From the NCBI GenBank assembly GCA_039819115.1, contig JBCBST010000072.1:1-16235 (forward strand): DNA of 16,235 nucleotides, written 5' to 3'. The position numbers and the translations under genes were made by a program. This document shows, one piece after another, positions 14,605 to 16,235 of this stretch. Within the stretch, counting starts at the first letter, position 1, and every line of letters begins with the position of its first letter. The notes under the pieces are model-generated. The model was given only the letters and a program-made list of their open reading frames with translations, searched no databases and was not told where the DNA came from. Origin of the DNA: JBCBST01 sp039819115. GTDB lineage: Bacteria > Bacteroidota > Rhodothermia > Balneolales > Balneolaceae.

Positions 14605-16123
14605 CAGGCAACAACTTGGTCAACGCCAGCAGCAGTCTCTGCAGCAAAAACTGTCTCCTCAGCAGCTACAGTACATTAAGCTATTACAACTGCCCACCAT
14701 TGCCCTGGAGCAGCGCATAAAGGAGGAGATGGAGCTTAATCCCGTCCTGGAACAAATGGATGCAATGGATATGGCGGAGGAACGCCTGGAACCTTCATCC
14801 TCTTTAGAAGAGCCGGAACGTACCGATAGCGAAAAAGATGAGGACGACATCGGCCTGGAAACCCTTGAAGAGCATGAGGTGGATTGGGACGAATTCGATA
14901 TGAACACCGAATTTGATGGTGAGAACTATTCGGCAAGTTATGCCCAGGAATTGCAGGAAATCATCGACCTACCCGACGCTTACCATACCAATTTACTGGA
15001 ACAGCTGGAACAACAGGTTGCCCTCCTCAACCTGGAGGAAGACGAAGACCTGATTGCTGCCCAGATTCTCGGTTCGCTGGACAAAGATGGGTATTTCCGG
15101 CGGGATTTTGAAGCCGTGGCAGACAATATTGCCTTTAACCATGGCGTGTATTTTGAGGCGGATGATGTGGATCGCATCCGCAAACAAATCCAGCTTCTCG
15201 ATCCGATCGGCATTGCATCGGTTGACCTCCAGGACTGCCTTCTTGTACAATTAGAACAAAGTCCTGACGATTTAGCCGGGCGTACCGTTGCTATTCAGAT
15301 GATCCGGGATCACTGGCGATTTTTTGAAAAGAAGAATTTCGGGAAACTCCTTCAGCGTCTGAATGTGGAAGAGGAAGAGTTAAAGGAAGCCTTCGAGGCC
15401 GTCCGGCATATGGATCCCCGGCCGGGTGCACAGTCGGAGGGGCTGGAAGAAACGTCCAATTATATTGAACCCGATTTCGAAGTATACTGGCAGGCTGAAG
15501 ATACCGGCGATAACAGCCGGGGGGAATTCGTGATTAACCTGAATCAGCGGAATGCACCCAGTTTACGCATCTCGCCCGAGTACTCCGAAATGTGGGAACA
15601 GATCAAAGCCAAAAAGACCAAGAGCGATAGCCAGACTCAGAGCTTTATCAAAAATAAAATTGATTCGGGAAACTGGTTCATCGATTCCATCCGGCAGCGT
15701 CAGAATACCCTTATGAATACCATGAAAACGATGGTGGCACTTCAGGAGGATTTCTTCAAGTACGGAGACGGTATCCGCCCGATGATTTTAAAGGATGTAG
15801 CAGAACGGATCGGCATGGATATTTCCACGGTAAGCCGGGTGGTGAATGGAAAATATGTTCAGACTCATTTTGGGGTGTATGAACTGAAGTACTTTTTTAA
15901 CGAAGGACTGGAAACCGAGAGTGGAGAAGAAGTATCGAACCGGGAAGTGAAGAATGCATTGCAGGAGATCATTGATCAGGAGGATAAGTCCAAACCGTTG
16001 AGCGACCAGGCTCTGGCTAAAGCACTCAGCGATCGTGGATATAAAGTGGCCCGAAGAACGGTGAGTAAATACCGGGAGCAGCTTAACGAACCAGTGGCAA
16101 GATTGAGAAAGGAGTTGGGGTGA
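14594..16123 (+). CDS. rpoN: RNA polymerase sigma-54 factor
   Basis: RpoN directs RNA polymerase to -24/-12 promoters and needs AAA+ enhancer-binding activators. The frame is open from an ATG at 14531, but that would add 21 residues lying inside the DUF3109 gene with no sigma-54 character. The ATG at 14594 begins MLSNRQQLGQRQQQSLQQ, right before the family N-terminus, and gives 509 residues. Region I (about 9-52, Gln-rich, SPQQLQYIKLLQLP, LEQRIKEEMELNPVLEQ) is the activator-interacting part. Region II (about 55-115) is an acidic, unusually long linker. The core-binding domain follows (about 120-340), with a helix-turn-helix at about 398-419 (LKDVAERIGMDISTVSRVV). The RpoN box ARRTVSKYRE is at 486-495, with Ser where Ala is common. 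It overlaps the DUF3109 gene by 11 bp. No activator gene is in the window. Confidence 0.94.
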   Translation: MLSNRQQLGQRQQQSLQQKLSPQQLQYIKLLQLPTIALEQRIKEEMELNPVLEQMDAMDMAEERLEPSSSLEEPERTDSEKDEDDIGLETLEEHEVDWDEFDMNTEFDGENYSASYAQELQEIIDLPDAYHTNLLEQLEQQVALLNLEEDEDLIAAQILGSLDKDGYFRRDFEAVADNIAFNHGVYFEADDVDRIRKQIQLLDPIGIASVDLQDCLLVQLEQSPDDLAGRTVAIQMIRDHWRFFEKKNFGKLLQRLNVEEEELKEAFEAVRHMDPRPGAQSEGLEETSNYIEPDFEVYWQAEDTGDNSRGEFVINLNQRNAPSLRISPEYSEMWEQIKAKKTKSDSQTQSFIKNKIDSGNWFIDSIRQRQNTLMNTMKTMVALQEDFFKYGDGIRPMILKDVAERIGMDISTVSRVVNGKYVQTHFGVYELKYFFNEGLETESGEEVSNREVKNALQEIIDQEDKSKPLSDQALAKALSDRGYKVARRTVSKYREQLNEPVARLRKELG

Positions 16124-16127
16124 GGGT

Positions 16128-16183
16128 AGTTATCAGTAGTCAGTTGTCAGTAGGCAGTTGTCAGTAGGTAGTGGGTAGTGATG
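16128..16183. repeat. Degenerate heptanucleotide tandem repeat, eight units
   Basis: Five bases after the rpoN stop, eight consecutive 7-bp units each begin with AGT. They include AGTTGTC (twice), AGTAGGC, AGTAGGT, AGTAGTC, AGTTATC, AGTGGGT and a last partial-match AGTGATG. The middle alternates AGTTGTC and AGTAGG(C/T), giving a 14-bp super-period. It is non-coding and has no stem-loop. It resembles the short tandemly repeated heptamers described in some cyanobacteria and seen in intergenic DNA of other phyla. Confidence 0.8.
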
Positions 16184-16235
16184 TATTTTCTTTTCCTGCT
16201 ATTTTCATTTCGCTGTTGAATACGTTATTTGTGTA
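16184..16235. other. T-rich non-coding tail
   Basis: From the end of the heptamer array to the window edge the DNA is rich in short T runs (ATTTTCTTTTCC, TATTTTCATTTC). I see no hairpin, open frame start or convincing promoter in it. It may be the 3' flank of rpoN or the beginning of the next intergenic region. Confidence 0.5.

Noticed and set aside
1..16235. Defence system, CRISPR array, prophage or insertion sequence
   Set aside because: No direct-repeat/spacer array, transposase, integrase or defence-type domain is seen; all large genes belong to housekeeping or envelope families.

Overview
The window looks like a housekeeping stretch of a chromosome from the Bacteroidota/Balneolota side of the tree. 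The evidence is the protein flavour: a dipeptidyl-peptidase-IV-type S9 peptidase, a DUF3109 Cys-rich protein, an AccD of the kind whose zinc ribbon has lost its cysteines, and a PgcA-type phosphohexomutase. Base composition is moderate, and most start codons lack a clear Shine-Dalgarno sequence. The phylum is inferred from remembered family traits, not from a search.

Layout. Positions 1-1811 (minus strand) hold the start of an exported, probably outer-membrane protein that begins on a TTG overlapping the stop of cinA. A 132-bp divergent spacer with a 23-bp imperfect palindrome separates cinA from a plus-strand run: pyrC, tsaB, accD, an S9 peptidase, obgE and dprA (1944-9140). Spacings in this run are 10, 60, 51 and 7 bp, then a 35-bp overlap. 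It mixes pyrimidine synthesis, tRNA t6A modification, fatty-acid synthesis, periplasmic dipeptide release, ribosome-associated GTPase function and DNA uptake processing. The tsaB-accD gap can form two mutually exclusive hairpins.

Two minus-strand genes converge on dprA. One is a phosphoglucomutase/phosphomannomutase (9146-10882), whose likely terminator lies inside the last codons of dprA. The other is a 942-residue M16 zinc-peptidase lipoprotein (10992-13820) followed by a strong intrinsic terminator. After a 193-bp divergent spacer, a plus-strand pair follows: a Cys-rich DUF3109 protein and rpoN (sigma-54), whose likely start overlaps the upstream gene by 11 bp. The window ends in a 7-bp-periodic degenerate tandem repeat and T-rich DNA.

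I looked for an undescribed system and did not find a convincing one: every large gene belongs to a recognisable family. The items worth checking are small: the cysteine-free AccD zinc ribbon, the antisense terminator embedded in dprA, the three-segment hairpin before accD, the cinA/pyrC palindrome, the heptamer array and the TTG/GTG starts. No tRNA, rRNA, insertion sequence or CRISPR array was seen.
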